Below the pieces are notes generated by a model. That model did no database searches and was not told the origin of the DNA. It was given only the letters and a program-made list of their open reading frames with translations. A stretch of DNA of 64,000 nt. It comes from Pseudoduganella danionis (lineage in GTDB: Bacteria > Pseudomonadota > Gammaproteobacteria > Burkholderiales > Burkholderiaceae_D). Positions 25,343 through 34,505 of the stretch are shown here, one piece after another. Both the position numbers and the translations under genes were made by a program. Each line of letters begins with the position of its first letter. Within the stretch, counting starts at the first letter, position 1. The stretch covers positions 124,001-188,000 of the forward strand of contig NZ_WNKW01000006.1 in NCBI RefSeq assembly GCF_009720775.1, in the 5' to 3' direction.

Positions 25343-25432
25343 TTACCCGATCAGGCCGAATCAAACTTGAGATGACACCGGCGCGGGCAACAATGTCTCA
25401 TCCTTTTCACCATTGGCAAAAAGGAAAGTTAT

Positions 25433-25510
25433 ATGAAAATCGTCAACTTCAACAATCAATGTCCCGAACTGCCCCTACCTGCTGTCTCAGCATCCCCAAT
25501 CCAGCTATAG
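25433..25510 (+). CDS. Very short ORF with good ribosome site
   Basis: A 25-codon ORF (MKIVNFNNQCPELPLPAVSA...) with AAGGAAAG 8-10 bp before the ATG, between the immunity gene and the astA 3' end. It has one Cys and a Pro-rich tail. It may be a small peptide gene or chance; no modification enzyme is adjacent. Confidence 0.22.
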   Translation: MKIVNFNNQCPELPLPAVSASPIQL

Positions 25511-25520
25511 GGGCAAGCGC

Positions 25521-26546
25521 CTAGTCCAGCCGTACGGCACAGGCAGAGGCGCCATCCTTCAAGCCCAGCCGTGCGATAGCGCTATCCGCGAGTTGTAGAC
25601 TCTCGTCGAGGAACTCGCCGCGCGCCACTGTGGCACGGAAGCTGGCACGTTCCATATTCGCCACCATACAGGTTTCCCCCGCAGCGCCGCTGGCACTATG
25701 CAGCGCTACATCCTGCGCCGACACGACACTGCGCAGCATGGCCACGCGCGCTTCCGCGATCGGCCCGCCATCGAAGATGTCGACATAGGAATCCACATCG
25801 AAGCCTTCCGCCACCAGTATGCCGAACGGCAGCTCGCCATCGGGATGCAACTGGCCCATGGCCCACTGGGCGTCTTTGGCCAGCAGCGAGACATACACGG
25901 GATTGCGCGGCATCAGCTCGGCGATATAGCTCTTGGAACGCCCGCCCGTGCGCTGCTCCGCTTCGGGGAAAGGCATCTTGAAGAAGCGGTGACCGAGCGC
26001 ATCCCACACCGGGCTATGGCCCTCGTCATCGCACAGGCCGGGATTTTCCGCACCTATGCGCTCGGCGAACAGGTGAGGATAGTTACGGATGAACAGCAGG
26101 CGGCCGCGCGACAGCAACTGCGGTGCCAGCGTATCGCTGTATTCAGGCTCGATGTAGAAAGAACTGAGCAAGGTATGGCCGGACAGGTCTTCGCACAGCC
26201 GCAACGTATGCTCGCGGTTGGTGATGCCCAGTTCCTCGCTGCCGTGCACGAGGAACTCATTGCGGTAGCAATAGAAGCGCCCGTTCGAGGCAGCGCTGGC
26301 CACGATGCCGCTGGTGCCCACCACACGCCCCGCCTGCAAATCTTCCAGCACGAAGTGATACAGCTCGTCGCCATTCGGCGGCTCCGCGCCGGCAAAGGCC
26401 TTGAGCGAGCGCTCTATGCGCGCGGCCAGCCGTGCACGGTCCGGCTTCAGGGTACGGATACTGAAGGTCGCGGCACGGGAAAATTCTTCGATGACGTCGA
26501 GGTCATCGAGGGTGGCCGGACGTAGCAGGTAATCCATGTGATTCAT
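25521..26546 (-). CDS. astA: Arginine N-succinyltransferase
   Basis: A 341-residue AstA-family protein with the conserved start LLRPATLDDLDVIEEFS, the SSFYIEPEYSDTLAPQLLSRGRLLF acyl-CoA fold region and the late PFGILVAEGFDVDSYVDIFDGGP stretch. It transfers succinate from succinyl-CoA to arginine, the first step of the cytoplasmic AST pathway. Its length matches the family. It is the last gene of the operon and overlaps the regulator gene by 4 bp. Other ast genes (astB, astD, a classic astE) are not in the window. Placement behind a cyanophycinase and a beta-Asp-Arg dipeptidase indicates that it handles arginine released from cyanophycin. Confidence 0.92.
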   Translation of the reverse strand: MNHMDYLLRPATLDDLDVIEEFSRAATFSIRTLKPDRARLAARIERSLKAFAGAEPPNGDELYHFVLEDLQAGRVVGTSGIVASAASNGRFYCYRNEFLVHGSEELGITNREHTLRLCEDLSGHTLLSSFYIEPEYSDTLAPQLLSRGRLLFIRNYPHLFAERIGAENPGLCDDEGHSPVWDALGHRFFKMPFPEAEQRTGGRSKSYIAELMPRNPVYVSLLAKDAQWAMGQLHPDGELPFGILVAEGFDVDSYVDIFDGGPIAEARVAMLRSVVSAQDVALHSASGAAGETCMVANMERASFRATVARGEFLDESLQLADSAIARLGLKDGASACAVRLD

Positions 26547-27553
26547 TCGATGTCCTCTCCGGCATTGTCAGTCTCGACCAGCGGCATGGTATGCCGGGCG
26601 CGCTCCTCCCGCGGAGTGTAACCAAAATAGTTGCGGTAGGTGGTGGAAAAATGGGAACCCGAGGTGAAGCCACACACCAGCCCCACCTGCAGGATGGACA
26701 GGGTAGTCTGTTTGAGCTGGCGGCGCGCATGCTTGAGGCGTAGCTCGAGGTAGTAGCGCGACGGTAAAGTGTCCAGATGCTGGCGGAACAGGCGCTCGAG
26801 CTGACGGCGCGATACGCCTACCAGCTGGGCGATATCTTCCGCCGGCAGTGGCTCGGCCAGATTGGCCGCCATCAGTTCCAGCGCATCCTTGAGCCGCGCC
26901 GAACCGACGGCCGGCTGCGAAGAAGCCGGCACGGGCTGGCGTTCGTCACCACCGCGCATGCGCTCCAGCCCCAGCGCCACTGCCACTTCGGCCGCAAAGA
27001 TACTGCCATGGCGTTTGCCCAGCCAGTGTAGCAGCATGTCCGTCACGGCAGCGCCGGCACCGGCGCTGATGCGGTTACGGTCGATTTCGAACAGCCCCGT
27101 AGTGAATACATGGTCCGGATAACGCTTGGCGGCTTCGGCCTGTATCTGCCAGTCGATGGCAGCGCGGTAGCCATCCAGCAGCCCGTGCTGGGCCAGCAGT
27201 TGCGCGCCCGTGCCACTGGCGCCTACGGTCCAGCCACTATCCTGCCCGAAGCGCTGCAGCAACTGGGCCAGACGGTGGTTGGCGGCCACGCCCAGGCGCT
27301 CGTCGGAGCGCTCGTCGGCGATCAGCAACAGCAGCCCGCCCTGCTCGGCGTGTAGCTGCTCCAGCGGCTCGGCGGCCAGCGTCAGGCCGCATAGTGTGCT
27401 GGCCGAATCGCCTTCCGCGCTGTACTGGCGCAGCCGGTACAAAGGTTCGCCCTCGACCTCATTGGCCAGCGCGAACACGGAGCGCACTGCGCCCAGCGTG
27501 AACAGCGAAAAGCCGGGTAGCAATATCAGTGCAATCGAACAGGGTGTACCCAT
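26543..27553 (-). CDS. AraC/GlxA-family regulator, ArgR-like (arginine)
   Basis: A 336-residue regulator with an N-terminal DJ-1/PfpI-like domain (IALILLPGFSLFTLGAV...) and a C-terminal AraC double helix-turn-helix (LPAEDIAQLVGVSRRQLERLFRQHLDTLPSRYYLELRLKHA... in sense, FGYTPREERAR near the end). The architecture is that of ArgR of Pseudomonas, which activates arginine uptake and succinyltransferase genes in response to arginine. It lies inside the operon, 29 bp after the dipeptidase gene and overlapping astA. It likely controls this operon and perhaps the divergent TonB receptor, whose shared promoter region contains TGTCGC half-sites. Confidence 0.87.
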   Translation of the reverse strand: MGTPCSIALILLPGFSLFTLGAVRSVFALANEVEGEPLYRLRQYSAEGDSASTLCGLTLAAEPLEQLHAEQGGLLLLIADERSDERLGVAANHRLAQLLQRFGQDSGWTVGASGTGAQLLAQHGLLDGYRAAIDWQIQAEAAKRYPDHVFTTGLFEIDRNRISAGAGAAVTDMLLHWLGKRHGSIFAAEVAVALGLERMRGGDERQPVPASSQPAVGSARLKDALELMAANLAEPLPAEDIAQLVGVSRRQLERLFRQHLDTLPSRYYLELRLKHARRQLKQTTLSILQVGLVCGFTSGSHFSTTYRNYFGYTPREERARHTMPLVETDNAGEDIE

Positions 27554-27582
27554 ACTGTTTATCCTAAAACCGCCCTGCCCTT

Positions 27583-28713
27583 TTAAGCCGACAACAGCGG
27601 GCCGCTGCGCAGTGCGACCTTGCCCGCTATCTTGCTCAGGCGCGTACCCGGACCGACGTAGCGCCGGTTTTCGCGGGCAAAGTAATAGCCGTCCACGGGC
27701 GCCAGCAACTGCTGCACGCTGCCGCTGACGGGATCGATCAGATCGATAATCGGTTCACCCGCACGCACGGTACTACCCAGCTCGCGCAGGTACACCACCA
27801 GCCCGGCCGCCGGTGCTGCCACCGGCATGCAGCCGGCCAGCGGAGTCGGCTCGCAAGCCGCCGGGACAGGCTGAGACAACTCGCCCGCGACGATGCCCTG
27901 CAGGCGCAGGTAGTCGAGGATGGCGGCGGCATCCTTGGCCGCCGTGGCGTGATCGACGTCGATGAAGCCGCGCAGTTCGATGGTTACGGCCACACAGGCC
28001 AGCGGTATGGGGAACTGCTCGCCGGCCAGCGCAGCGATATCCCACCAGATGCGCGAGCAGGCTTCATCGAAGGGGTCATCGCCCGATTCCGTTTCCAGCA
28101 AGGCCACGTGGGCGCCGATCAGGCCGGCCAGCGGTGCCACCCTATCCCACAAGGGCGTACCCGCGTACAGGTGCAGCAGCGATTCGCAATCGCAATGCAG
28201 GTCCAACACCACGTCGGCATCGGCGGCCAGCCGCATCAGCGCCAGCCGCTGGGCCGACAGTTCATCGGCGGCTGCCAGATCGCGCTGGCCATCGGCCAGA
28301 CTGGCACGGATGGCGGCACGGATCAGCTGCTGGTTGGCCTGCTCATCCTGTCCCAATTGGCCTTGTACGCGCTGCCACACATCCTGCGACAGATTGTGGA
28401 ACATGCGGTTGAAATTCTGCCCCGTACGCAGATCGAAACGGCCCTGACTGGTGCCCAGCAGCGTCTGCGCCAACCCTACAGGATTAGCGGCCGGTACCAG
28501 CACCACCTCGCCCAGCATCTGTCCCTGCTGCTCAAGCTGGGTCAATGCCGTACGCAGGTGGTGGGCCACCAGCATGCCGGGCAGTTCATCCGCATGCAGC
28601 GAAGCCTGTATATAAGCCTTGGGGCCCTGACCCTGCTGGCCAAAACGCAGATAGCTCAGGCTACGGGTGGTACCGGCAGCGGGGGATGGCAGCGCAATAT
28701 TGATCTGTTCCAT
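27583..28713 (-). CDS. cphZ: CphZ/AotO-like beta-Asp-Arg dipeptidase (succinylglutamate desuccinylase/aspartoacylase superfamily)
   Basis: A 376-residue cytoplasmic zinc carboxypeptidase-fold protein. The zinc motif HADE (H40, E43 in QASLHADELPG) and the later DLHCD are present, then a C-terminal biotinyl-like beta domain. The superfamily is often annotated as AstE-like. The neighbours cyanophycinase, ArgR-type regulator and astA match the context of CphZ and Pseudomonas AotO, which hydrolyse beta-Asp-Arg, the product of cyanophycinase. I chose the ATG at 28713 because the upstream extension is low-complexity and overlaps the preceding gene. An AstE role is less likely given the gene order but not excluded. 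Confidence 0.8.
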   Translation of the reverse strand: MEQINIALPSPAAGTTRSLSYLRFGQQGQGPKAYIQASLHADELPGMLVAHHLRTALTQLEQQGQMLGEVVLVPAANPVGLAQTLLGTSQGRFDLRTGQNFNRMFHNLSQDVWQRVQGQLGQDEQANQQLIRAAIRASLADGQRDLAAADELSAQRLALMRLAADADVVLDLHCDCESLLHLYAGTPLWDRVAPLAGLIGAHVALLETESGDDPFDEACSRIWWDIAALAGEQFPIPLACVAVTIELRGFIDVDHATAAKDAAAILDYLRLQGIVAGELSQPVPAACEPTPLAGCMPVAAPAAGLVVYLRELGSTVRAGEPIIDLIDPVSGSVQQLLAPVDGYYFARENRRYVGPGTRLSKIAGKVALRSGPLLSA

Positions 28714-28721
28714 GGGAGTTT

Positions 28722-30062
28722 TCAGTGTGCAGTCGGGTGGGTAGTCAGATAGTCGGCAGCCAGACTGGCGAGCGCACGTACGCCCGTCAGCAAAGCTGCT
28801 TCGTCGGGGTTGAAACGGGGCGAATGGTTGGCCGCCCACTGGGCAGGGTCGCTACCAGCCGGATTCACACCGAGGAAGAACAGCATAGCAGGGACATGCT
28901 GGCCGTAGTACGAGAAGTCTTCCGAGGTGGTGCTCGGTGCTACATCGCTGTGTAGCTGCGCACCGGCCACGCGCTGCAGGCTAGGCAGCATCTGCGCTGT
29001 CAGTGCCGGATCGTTCCATGTGACGGGATAGCCGGCATCGAAGCTCACCTGCGCCGTAGCACCGGCCGATGCGGCCAGATGCTCGGCCGTGCGTTTGATC
29101 TGCACCAGCAACTGTTCGCGCACAGCCGGATCGAAGCTGCGGATGGTGCCGCTCATTTTCACTTCGCCGGGCACGATGTTGGCGCGCTGGCCACCGTGCA
29201 GCGTTCCCACCGTGATGACGGCAGGCGCCGTGGTCAGATTGGTCTGGCGGCTGACGATGGTCTGCAGGCCCAGCACGATCTGCGCCGCGACCACTACGGG
29301 ATCGACACCATTCCACGGCAGCGCACCATGGGTCTGGCGGCCCTGCACGGCAATTTCAAAGGTATCGCTGCTGGCCATCAGCCCGCGGGCACGGGTCGAG
29401 ATGGTGCCGGTCGGCTGCGGCGTAATGCCCACGTGCAGACCGAAGATGGCGGACACCTTGGGGTTTTCCAGCACGCCCGCCTTGACCAGCCGTTCGGCGC
29501 CATTCGGCTCATTCGCCACGCCTTCCTCGGCCGGCTGGAACACCAGCTTGATCGAACCGGGCAGCTGGCCGCGCATATCGGCCAGCACCCGTGCTGCGCC
29601 GAGCAGCATGGCCATGTGCATATCGTGGCCGCAGGCGTGCATCACGCCGACTTCCTTGCCGCCGGACTGCGCCTTATCGCGCGAGGCGTATGGCAGGCCA
29701 GTTTCTTCCGTCACGGGCAGGCCATCCATATCGGCGCGCAATGCCACTACGGGGCCGGGACGGCCCGTTTCCAGCAGGCCGATGACGGCTGTTTCAGCCA
29801 GCCCGCGCGTGACCTTATAGCCCATGCGCTGCAGCTCGCCGGCCACCAGATCCGCCGTGCGGCGCTCATGGAAAGCCAGCTCGGGGTGGGCGTGCAGCTC
29901 GCGCCGCCAGCTCACTACTTGCGGCAAAACCTTGCTGGCACCGGCGTCCAGCGCTGAATGCAAGGTCAACGACTGTGGTGCGGGTGCTGGTGCTGGTGCT
30001 GGTGCTTGTGCCTGTGCCTGTGCACACAGCAGCAACGCCGCCAGACTGAATGCTGATTTCAT
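28722..30062 (-). CDS. M20D family amidohydrolase, exported
   Basis: A 446-residue M20D peptidase/amidohydrolase. It has a signal peptide (MKSAFSLAALLLCAQAQA), a repetitive Ala-Pro linker and then the metal-site motifs ELHAHPELAFHE, MHACGHDMHMA and QPAEEG, and HSPRFNPDE at the end. M20D enzymes hydrolyse N-acyl amino acids, hippurate-like substrates or small peptides. The gene is coupled to the cyanophycinase by an ATGA overlap and precedes cphZ by 8 bp. It may trim dipeptides or N-acylated amino acids in the periplasm during cyanophycin use. The exact substrate is unknown. The linker is encoded by a hexanucleotide repeat. Confidence 0.88.
   Translation of the reverse strand: MKSAFSLAALLLCAQAQAQAPAPAPAPAPQSLTLHSALDAGASKVLPQVVSWRRELHAHPELAFHERRTADLVAGELQRMGYKVTRGLAETAVIGLLETGRPGPVVALRADMDGLPVTEETGLPYASRDKAQSGGKEVGVMHACGHDMHMAMLLGAARVLADMRGQLPGSIKLVFQPAEEGVANEPNGAERLVKAGVLENPKVSAIFGLHVGITPQPTGTISTRARGLMASSDTFEIAVQGRQTHGALPWNGVDPVVVAAQIVLGLQTIVSRQTNLTTAPAVITVGTLHGGQRANIVPGEVKMSGTIRSFDPAVREQLLVQIKRTAEHLAASAGATAQVSFDAGYPVTWNDPALTAQMLPSLQRVAGAQLHSDVAPSTTSEDFSYYGQHVPAMLFFLGVNPAGSDPAQWAANHSPRFNPDEAALLTGVRALASLAADYLTTHPTAH
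29983..30024. repeat. Hexanucleotide tandem repeat in the M20D gene
   Basis: Four exact GGTGCT units followed by three TGTGCC-like units encode the (Ala-Pro/Gln-Ala)n linker behind the signal peptide. Unit changes stay in frame, so length could vary without breaking the gene. Confidence 0.8.
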
Positions 30063-31351
30063 TTCCACGCCTGATAGAAGGGAACCTTGATGCGGATAGG
30101 CCGCACATCGAGCCGCGCATCGAAGATAGAGTACTCATTATCGTCGAGTCCTGCACTATCCCAGCCATGCGTGTGTTCGTCACGCCGCAGGATAAATTCG
30201 AAACCCAGCTCCGGCGCAGGATCGGCCACCGGTGCATCGGGCAGCTGTTCCAGATCGAAGGCGATGCCCCGTATATGGTCGCGCGGACCATCCACCAGCT
30301 GGGTCAGCGCGCGCAATATGGTATTTTCGCCCAGCATATCGGTATAGGCCGGACGGATATTTTCCAGATCCGACACAAAGCCCGGCTGGCGGAACTTGAT
30401 CTCGCCGTGCGCCTGCTTGGCCGCGTGCACCTTGCCCTGCAGCTTGGCCAGATCGTAGCGGTCGCCGTTATCGAGGTAGGAAATCCGCACATTCTTCACG
30501 TGCACCGGCCCCGGCTCGCGCTTGGCCTGACGCAGATCCACCAGCAGCGCCCCGCTGGCCCCCACGATTTCGATCTCGCTGCCGTGGATGATGGCGGCCG
30601 TGTCTTCATCCACGCCCAGCCCCACCTTGTAGCCTTTGGCCAGCATCAGCGCCAGCATGCGCCCTACCCGCCCGCGCTTGAGGAAGTGCTGGTCGATGAA
30701 CAACTGGTCGCCGACGAAGCCCAGCCCCCGTTCGATCTCTTTACCATCGCGCATCACGCCCTTCATCACCTGCACAGGGTTGAGCGCATCGCGGAACATC
30801 ACGCTGCTCATGATGGCCGCACCAGCGCTACTGCCGGCGATCACGCCGCCGCGTGCCTGCAGCTCGCGCACCGCCTGCAGCACTGGCGACGCCACACCGC
30901 CCGGATTGAGCACATCGGCCGTGCGTTCCTGTGCACCGCCGGTAAAGAACACCGCCGTCGCATTGCGGATCTTCTCGATATTTTCAGGATCAGCCGCAGC
31001 GCGGCGGGCCGATTCCAGCGTTTCGCCTTTCCACATCGGGGAAATTTTCAGCAGCTCCGCCTGCGCACCACGGCGGCGCAGTTGCTCCACAGCATTCTTC
31101 CCCGAACTTTCGGGCAGCGACGAAGAAGTTGGAATCACCACGAAGCGCGCCGCCGTGCCACCGGCCAGTTGCACCAGCCGCTGGCGCACTGCTTCATTGT
31201 TATCGCGCACGGCGCCGCCCATGGGGATCACGGTGCCGGCCACGGGCTGGAACGCCAGCGCCGCTGCCGACTCCTCGGCCTGCGCGGAACCGGCCAGCAA
31301 TTGCGCCGTCAATTGGGCTGCGCACAGCAGCAGTAGCGACACGGATTTCAC
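30059..31351 (-). CDS. cphE: Cyanophycinase, exported (S51 family)
   Basis: A 430-residue S51 serine peptidase with a signal peptide (MKSVSLLLLCAAQLTAQLLAGSAQA). It shows the family segments VIPMGGAVRDNN, VVIPTSS, FFTGGAQERT, the nucleophile motif GSSAG (173-177) and YKVGLGVDEDTA. It cleaves the cyanophycin polymer to beta-Asp-Arg dipeptides. A signal peptide marks the extracellular/periplasmic form used to feed on external cyanophycin; no cyanophycin synthetase is in the window. It is the first gene of a five-gene operon and shares its promoter region with the divergent TonB receptor. The symbol follows usage for exported enzymes; cphB would be the intracellular form. Confidence 0.9.
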   Translation of the reverse strand: MKSVSLLLLCAAQLTAQLLAGSAQAEESAAALAFQPVAGTVIPMGGAVRDNNEAVRQRLVQLAGGTAARFVVIPTSSSLPESSGKNAVEQLRRRGAQAELLKISPMWKGETLESARRAAADPENIEKIRNATAVFFTGGAQERTADVLNPGGVASPVLQAVRELQARGGVIAGSSAGAAIMSSVMFRDALNPVQVMKGVMRDGKEIERGLGFVGDQLFIDQHFLKRGRVGRMLALMLAKGYKVGLGVDEDTAAIIHGSEIEIVGASGALLVDLRQAKREPGPVHVKNVRISYLDNGDRYDLAKLQGKVHAAKQAHGEIKFRQPGFVSDLENIRPAYTDMLGENTILRALTQLVDGPRDHIRGIAFDLEQLPDAPVADPAPELGFEFILRRDEHTHGWDSAGLDDNEYSIFDARLDVRPIRIKVPFYQAWK

Positions 31352-31658
31352 AGCGGCAGCCTTTCACAACAATGGAATTGGCGCCTATGTTGCCACCGAT
31401 CCCGCGCTGATTGCCCAGATCAGGCCGCCATTTGCGCACATTGGCAATTGCATGTCGCACTGTCGGAAGTCCGCAACAGATGATTACTGATTACATTGCA
31501 ACAATGCGACACGGCTTTTACACAGAGCGACCCGTACCAGGTCCGACGTGCGCAAGCCGGGCTGGGCTGCATACACTGAAACTGTTCCATAAGTACACCA
31601 ACCCGGGCGGCGCAAGCACCTGCTTGCGTATAAATACCCACTTCAGAGGACTGATCGC
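31352..31658. promoter_or_regulatory. Divergent promoter region with TGTCGC half-sites
   Basis: The 307-bp gap between cyanophycinase and a TonB receptor contains TGTCGC at 31453, TGTCGG at 31461 and the inverted GCGACA at 31506. TGTCGC is the core of known Pseudomonas ArgR sites, so the ArgR-like regulator of the operon may bind here. No gene is seen. Confidence 0.5.
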
Positions 31659-34412
31659 ATGAAAACACCTAGCAAGCACGAGGCGTCTGCATTCCGCCGC
31701 TCCCGCTGTACCCATGCCGTACTGATCGCGCTGGGCATCATGAGCTTGAACGCGCAAGCGCAAACCATGCAGCGCGTGGAGATTACCGGCTCCAGCATCA
31801 AGCGCATCGAAGGCGAAGCCGCGCTGCCGGTGGAAATCATCAAGCGCGAAGACATCGACAAGTCCGGCGTGACCACCGCAGCCGAACTGCTGCAGAAAAT
31901 CTCCTCCAACGTGGGTGGCCTGACCGACGGCGCCAGCGTGTCCGACGTAATGGGTGGCCAGCGCGGCTTCAACGGCGCCAATCTGCGCGGTCTGGGCGTT
32001 TCCAGCACGCTGGTACTGCTGAACGGGCGCCGCATGGCCAACTTCGCCAGCCCCGGCGACAACTCCGGCGTCGACCTGAATAACATCCCGGCTGGCGCCA
32101 TCCAGCGCGTGGAAGTACTCAAAGATGGTGCATCGGCCATTTACGGCACCGACGCCATGGGCGGCGTAATCAACTTCATCACGCGCAAAGACTATCAGGG
32201 CGGCGATATCAGCGTGTACGCACTGCGCACGGGCGAAGGCGGCGGCGGCAAGCAATCGGCTTCGCTGTCGGGCGGCTATGGTGATCTGAGCACCGACCGC
32301 TTCAACATTTTCGGCGCACTGGACCTGCAGAAGACTGACCGTCTGGCCAGCTCGCAGCGCAAGTTCATGCAGGAATACAGCCTGCCGGACCGCCTGTCGC
32401 CACAACTGTCCAGCACCACCTTCCCGGCCAACGTCGACCTGACGGCAGCCCAGTTGGCCCTGCTGAACAAATCCAGCTACCTGAAGGGCTCCGGCCCCGG
32501 CGGCACGTGGCTGCCTTCGCCTGGCCGCCGCGTCAACTTCGGCAAATCCTCCTGCGTCGACGGCAGCCCGAACGTGGTGCGTCCGCTTGGCCCTGGCGGC
32601 ACGGAAGGCTGCTCGTTCAACTACATGGGAGATTCGGAAGTCTATCCGGAGTCGAAGAAGCAGAGCTTTATCGGCCGCGCCACCTTCCAGCTGGCCGAAG
32701 ACCATCTGCTGTTTGCCGAAGCACTGGTGAGCGAAGCCAAAACCCAGTACGCCGCTTCGCCAGCCACTTCGGGCAGCATCAACGGTACCAGCACCGGCAT
32801 CTATCTGCCAGCCGCACTGCAGGCCCAGACCGGCATCACCACGCCGATCAACTTCCGCTTCCGTCTGACCGATGCAGGTCGCCGTACCTCGGAAGTGACC
32901 AGTAAAGCCTCCCGCTTCGTGATCGGCGCGACCGGCAAAGTACAAGGCTGGGAATACGATACGGCTTACAACCACAGCGAAAACAAGGCGACCGACCTGG
33001 ATATCGATGGCTGGGTCTCGCGCAGCAAACTGCTGGCCGGTATCGCCAGCGGTGCCTACAACCCGTTTGTACCTGCCACCGATGATGCTGGCCGCAAGTT
33101 CATGAACTCGATCAAGATCACCGGTGCTGCCCGTATTTCCAAAGGCACCAGCGACAGCGTCGACGGCAAGCTGACCCACTCGCTGATGGCACTCGGTGGC
33201 GGTGACGCCATGATCGCGATCGGCGGCGAACTGCGTCGTGAAAAAACTTCCTTCACCTCGACCGACGCACTGCGTACCAACGACGTGCAGGGCGACCGTT
33301 CCAGCTCGGACGAACTGCTGGCCGATTCGTCCAACTCGCGCGATATCGCCGGCTTCTACACCGAGATCAATGCACCGTTCAGCAAGGAGTGGGAAGGCCA
33401 GTTCGCGATCCGTCACGACCGCTACAAAGCCGTCTACGATCCGCTCACCAAGCTGACCGCGCCGGAACTCAAGACCACCAATCCTAAAGTGGCCGTGAGC
33501 TACCGTCCTAACAAGGAAGTACTGGGCCGCGCTTCGTATGGTACGGGCTTCCGCGCACCATCGATTGCGGAACTGTTCCTGCCGGTGCGCTCGGGTACGA
33601 CCGCCAGCTTCGTGAAAGATCCGATCTCCGGCGAAATCGCCCAGTTCGATCTGGACCGCTACGGCAACCCGAATCTGAAACCGGAAAAATCCAAGCAGTT
33701 CTCGGCCGGTCTGGTACTGGAACCGAACAAGAACTGGAACGCCAGTCTGGACTACTGGATCATCCGCAAGACCGACATCATTTCGGAAATCGGCGAGCAG
33801 ACCGTGTTCGACAACCCGGTCTACTACAACGATCCGAAGATCGTGGTGCGGGATAGCGATGGTGCCGTGTCCTACCTGCAGTTCAAGAAAGAGAACCGCG
33901 GTAAGCTCAACACCTCCGGTCTGGACATCGGCCTGAACTGGCACGGCGACGCCACCTCCATGGGCCGCTTCAGCGCCAGCCTGAATGGCACGCTGATCAC
34001 CGAGTACAAATTCCAGTCCGATCCTAACTCGCCGATGACCGATGGTCTGGGCGTGTTCCGCGACGATAAGGCCGTGCAGCGCTGGCGTCACAAGCTGAAT
34101 ATTGACTGGACTCAGGGTCCGATCAGTATGACGCTGGGTAACACCTTCTTCTCCAGCTACCGCGACCAGAACATTCCTGGCCTGGCCGATCCGGGCTGGA
34201 ATGACCGTGATGTGAAAGCCTATTCGCTGTGGGATCTGACCGGCAGCTATGCGTTCAGCAAGAACCTCAAGCTGCGCGCTGGCGTGATCAATATGTTCGA
34301 TACGGCGCCTCCGTTCACCAACCAGTCGCGCTACTTCGAAGTGACCTGGGACCCGACCTACGGCGATCCACGCGGCCGCTCGTTCTTCGCTAACCTGCAG
34401 TACAAATTCTAA
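31659..34412 (+). CDS. TonB-dependent outer-membrane receptor
   Basis: A 917-residue TonB-dependent receptor. A signal peptide ends at about NAQAQT, the TonB-box region follows (MQRVEITGSSIKR), then the plug (VTTAAELLQKISSNVGG...LRGLGVSSTLVLLNGRRMANF...IQRVEVLKDGASAIYGTDAMGGVINFIT) and a long barrel ending in the aromatic YKF. It imports a large or scarce ligand across the outer membrane. AGAGGA precedes the ATG. Divergence from the cyanophycinase operon and the permease downstream suggest a peptide or cyanophycin-derived ligand, which is inference. A good terminator follows. Confidence 0.93.
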   Translation: MKTPSKHEASAFRRSRCTHAVLIALGIMSLNAQAQTMQRVEITGSSIKRIEGEAALPVEIIKREDIDKSGVTTAAELLQKISSNVGGLTDGASVSDVMGGQRGFNGANLRGLGVSSTLVLLNGRRMANFASPGDNSGVDLNNIPAGAIQRVEVLKDGASAIYGTDAMGGVINFITRKDYQGGDISVYALRTGEGGGGKQSASLSGGYGDLSTDRFNIFGALDLQKTDRLASSQRKFMQEYSLPDRLSPQLSSTTFPANVDLTAAQLALLNKSSYLKGSGPGGTWLPSPGRRVNFGKSSCVDGSPNVVRPLGPGGTEGCSFNYMGDSEVYPESKKQSFIGRATFQLAEDHLLFAEALVSEAKTQYAASPATSGSINGTSTGIYLPAALQAQTGITTPINFRFRLTDAGRRTSEVTSKASRFVIGATGKVQGWEYDTAYNHSENKATDLDIDGWVSRSKLLAGIASGAYNPFVPATDDAGRKFMNSIKITGAARISKGTSDSVDGKLTHSLMALGGGDAMIAIGGELRREKTSFTSTDALRTNDVQGDRSSSDELLADSSNSRDIAGFYTEINAPFSKEWEGQFAIRHDRYKAVYDPLTKLTAPELKTTNPKVAVSYRPNKEVLGRASYGTGFRAPSIAELFLPVRSGTTASFVKDPISGEIAQFDLDRYGNPNLKPEKSKQFSAGLVLEPNKNWNASLDYWIIRKTDIISEIGEQTVFDNPVYYNDPKIVVRDSDGAVSYLQFKKENRGKLNTSGLDIGLNWHGDATSMGRFSASLNGTLITEYKFQSDPNSPMTDGLGVFRDDKAVQRWRHKLNIDWTQGPISMTLGNTFFSSYRDQNIPGLADPGWNDRDVKAYSLWDLTGSYAFSKNLKLRAGVINMFDTAPPFTNQSRYFEVTWDPTYGDPRGRSFFANLQYKF

Positions 34413-34422
34413 GTCCCCCTCC

Positions 34423-34474
34423 GGCGCCCTGTCCTGTCATGCTGCTGTACGCATGGCAGGCAGGGCGCCTCCTT
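34423..34474 (+). terminator. Terminator after the TonB receptor
   Basis: Long hairpin with perfect outer 9-bp stem (GGCGCCCTG), further pairing inside and a T-rich tail (TCCTTATTC). Confidence 0.7.
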
Positions 34475-34505
34475 ATTCAGCCTAGACTCCGCCGAGACCC
34501 TTGCC

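Noticed and set aside
31518..34091. 857-codon minus-strand ORF opposite the 31659 TonB receptor
   Set aside because: Antisense shadow of an unambiguous receptor gene.
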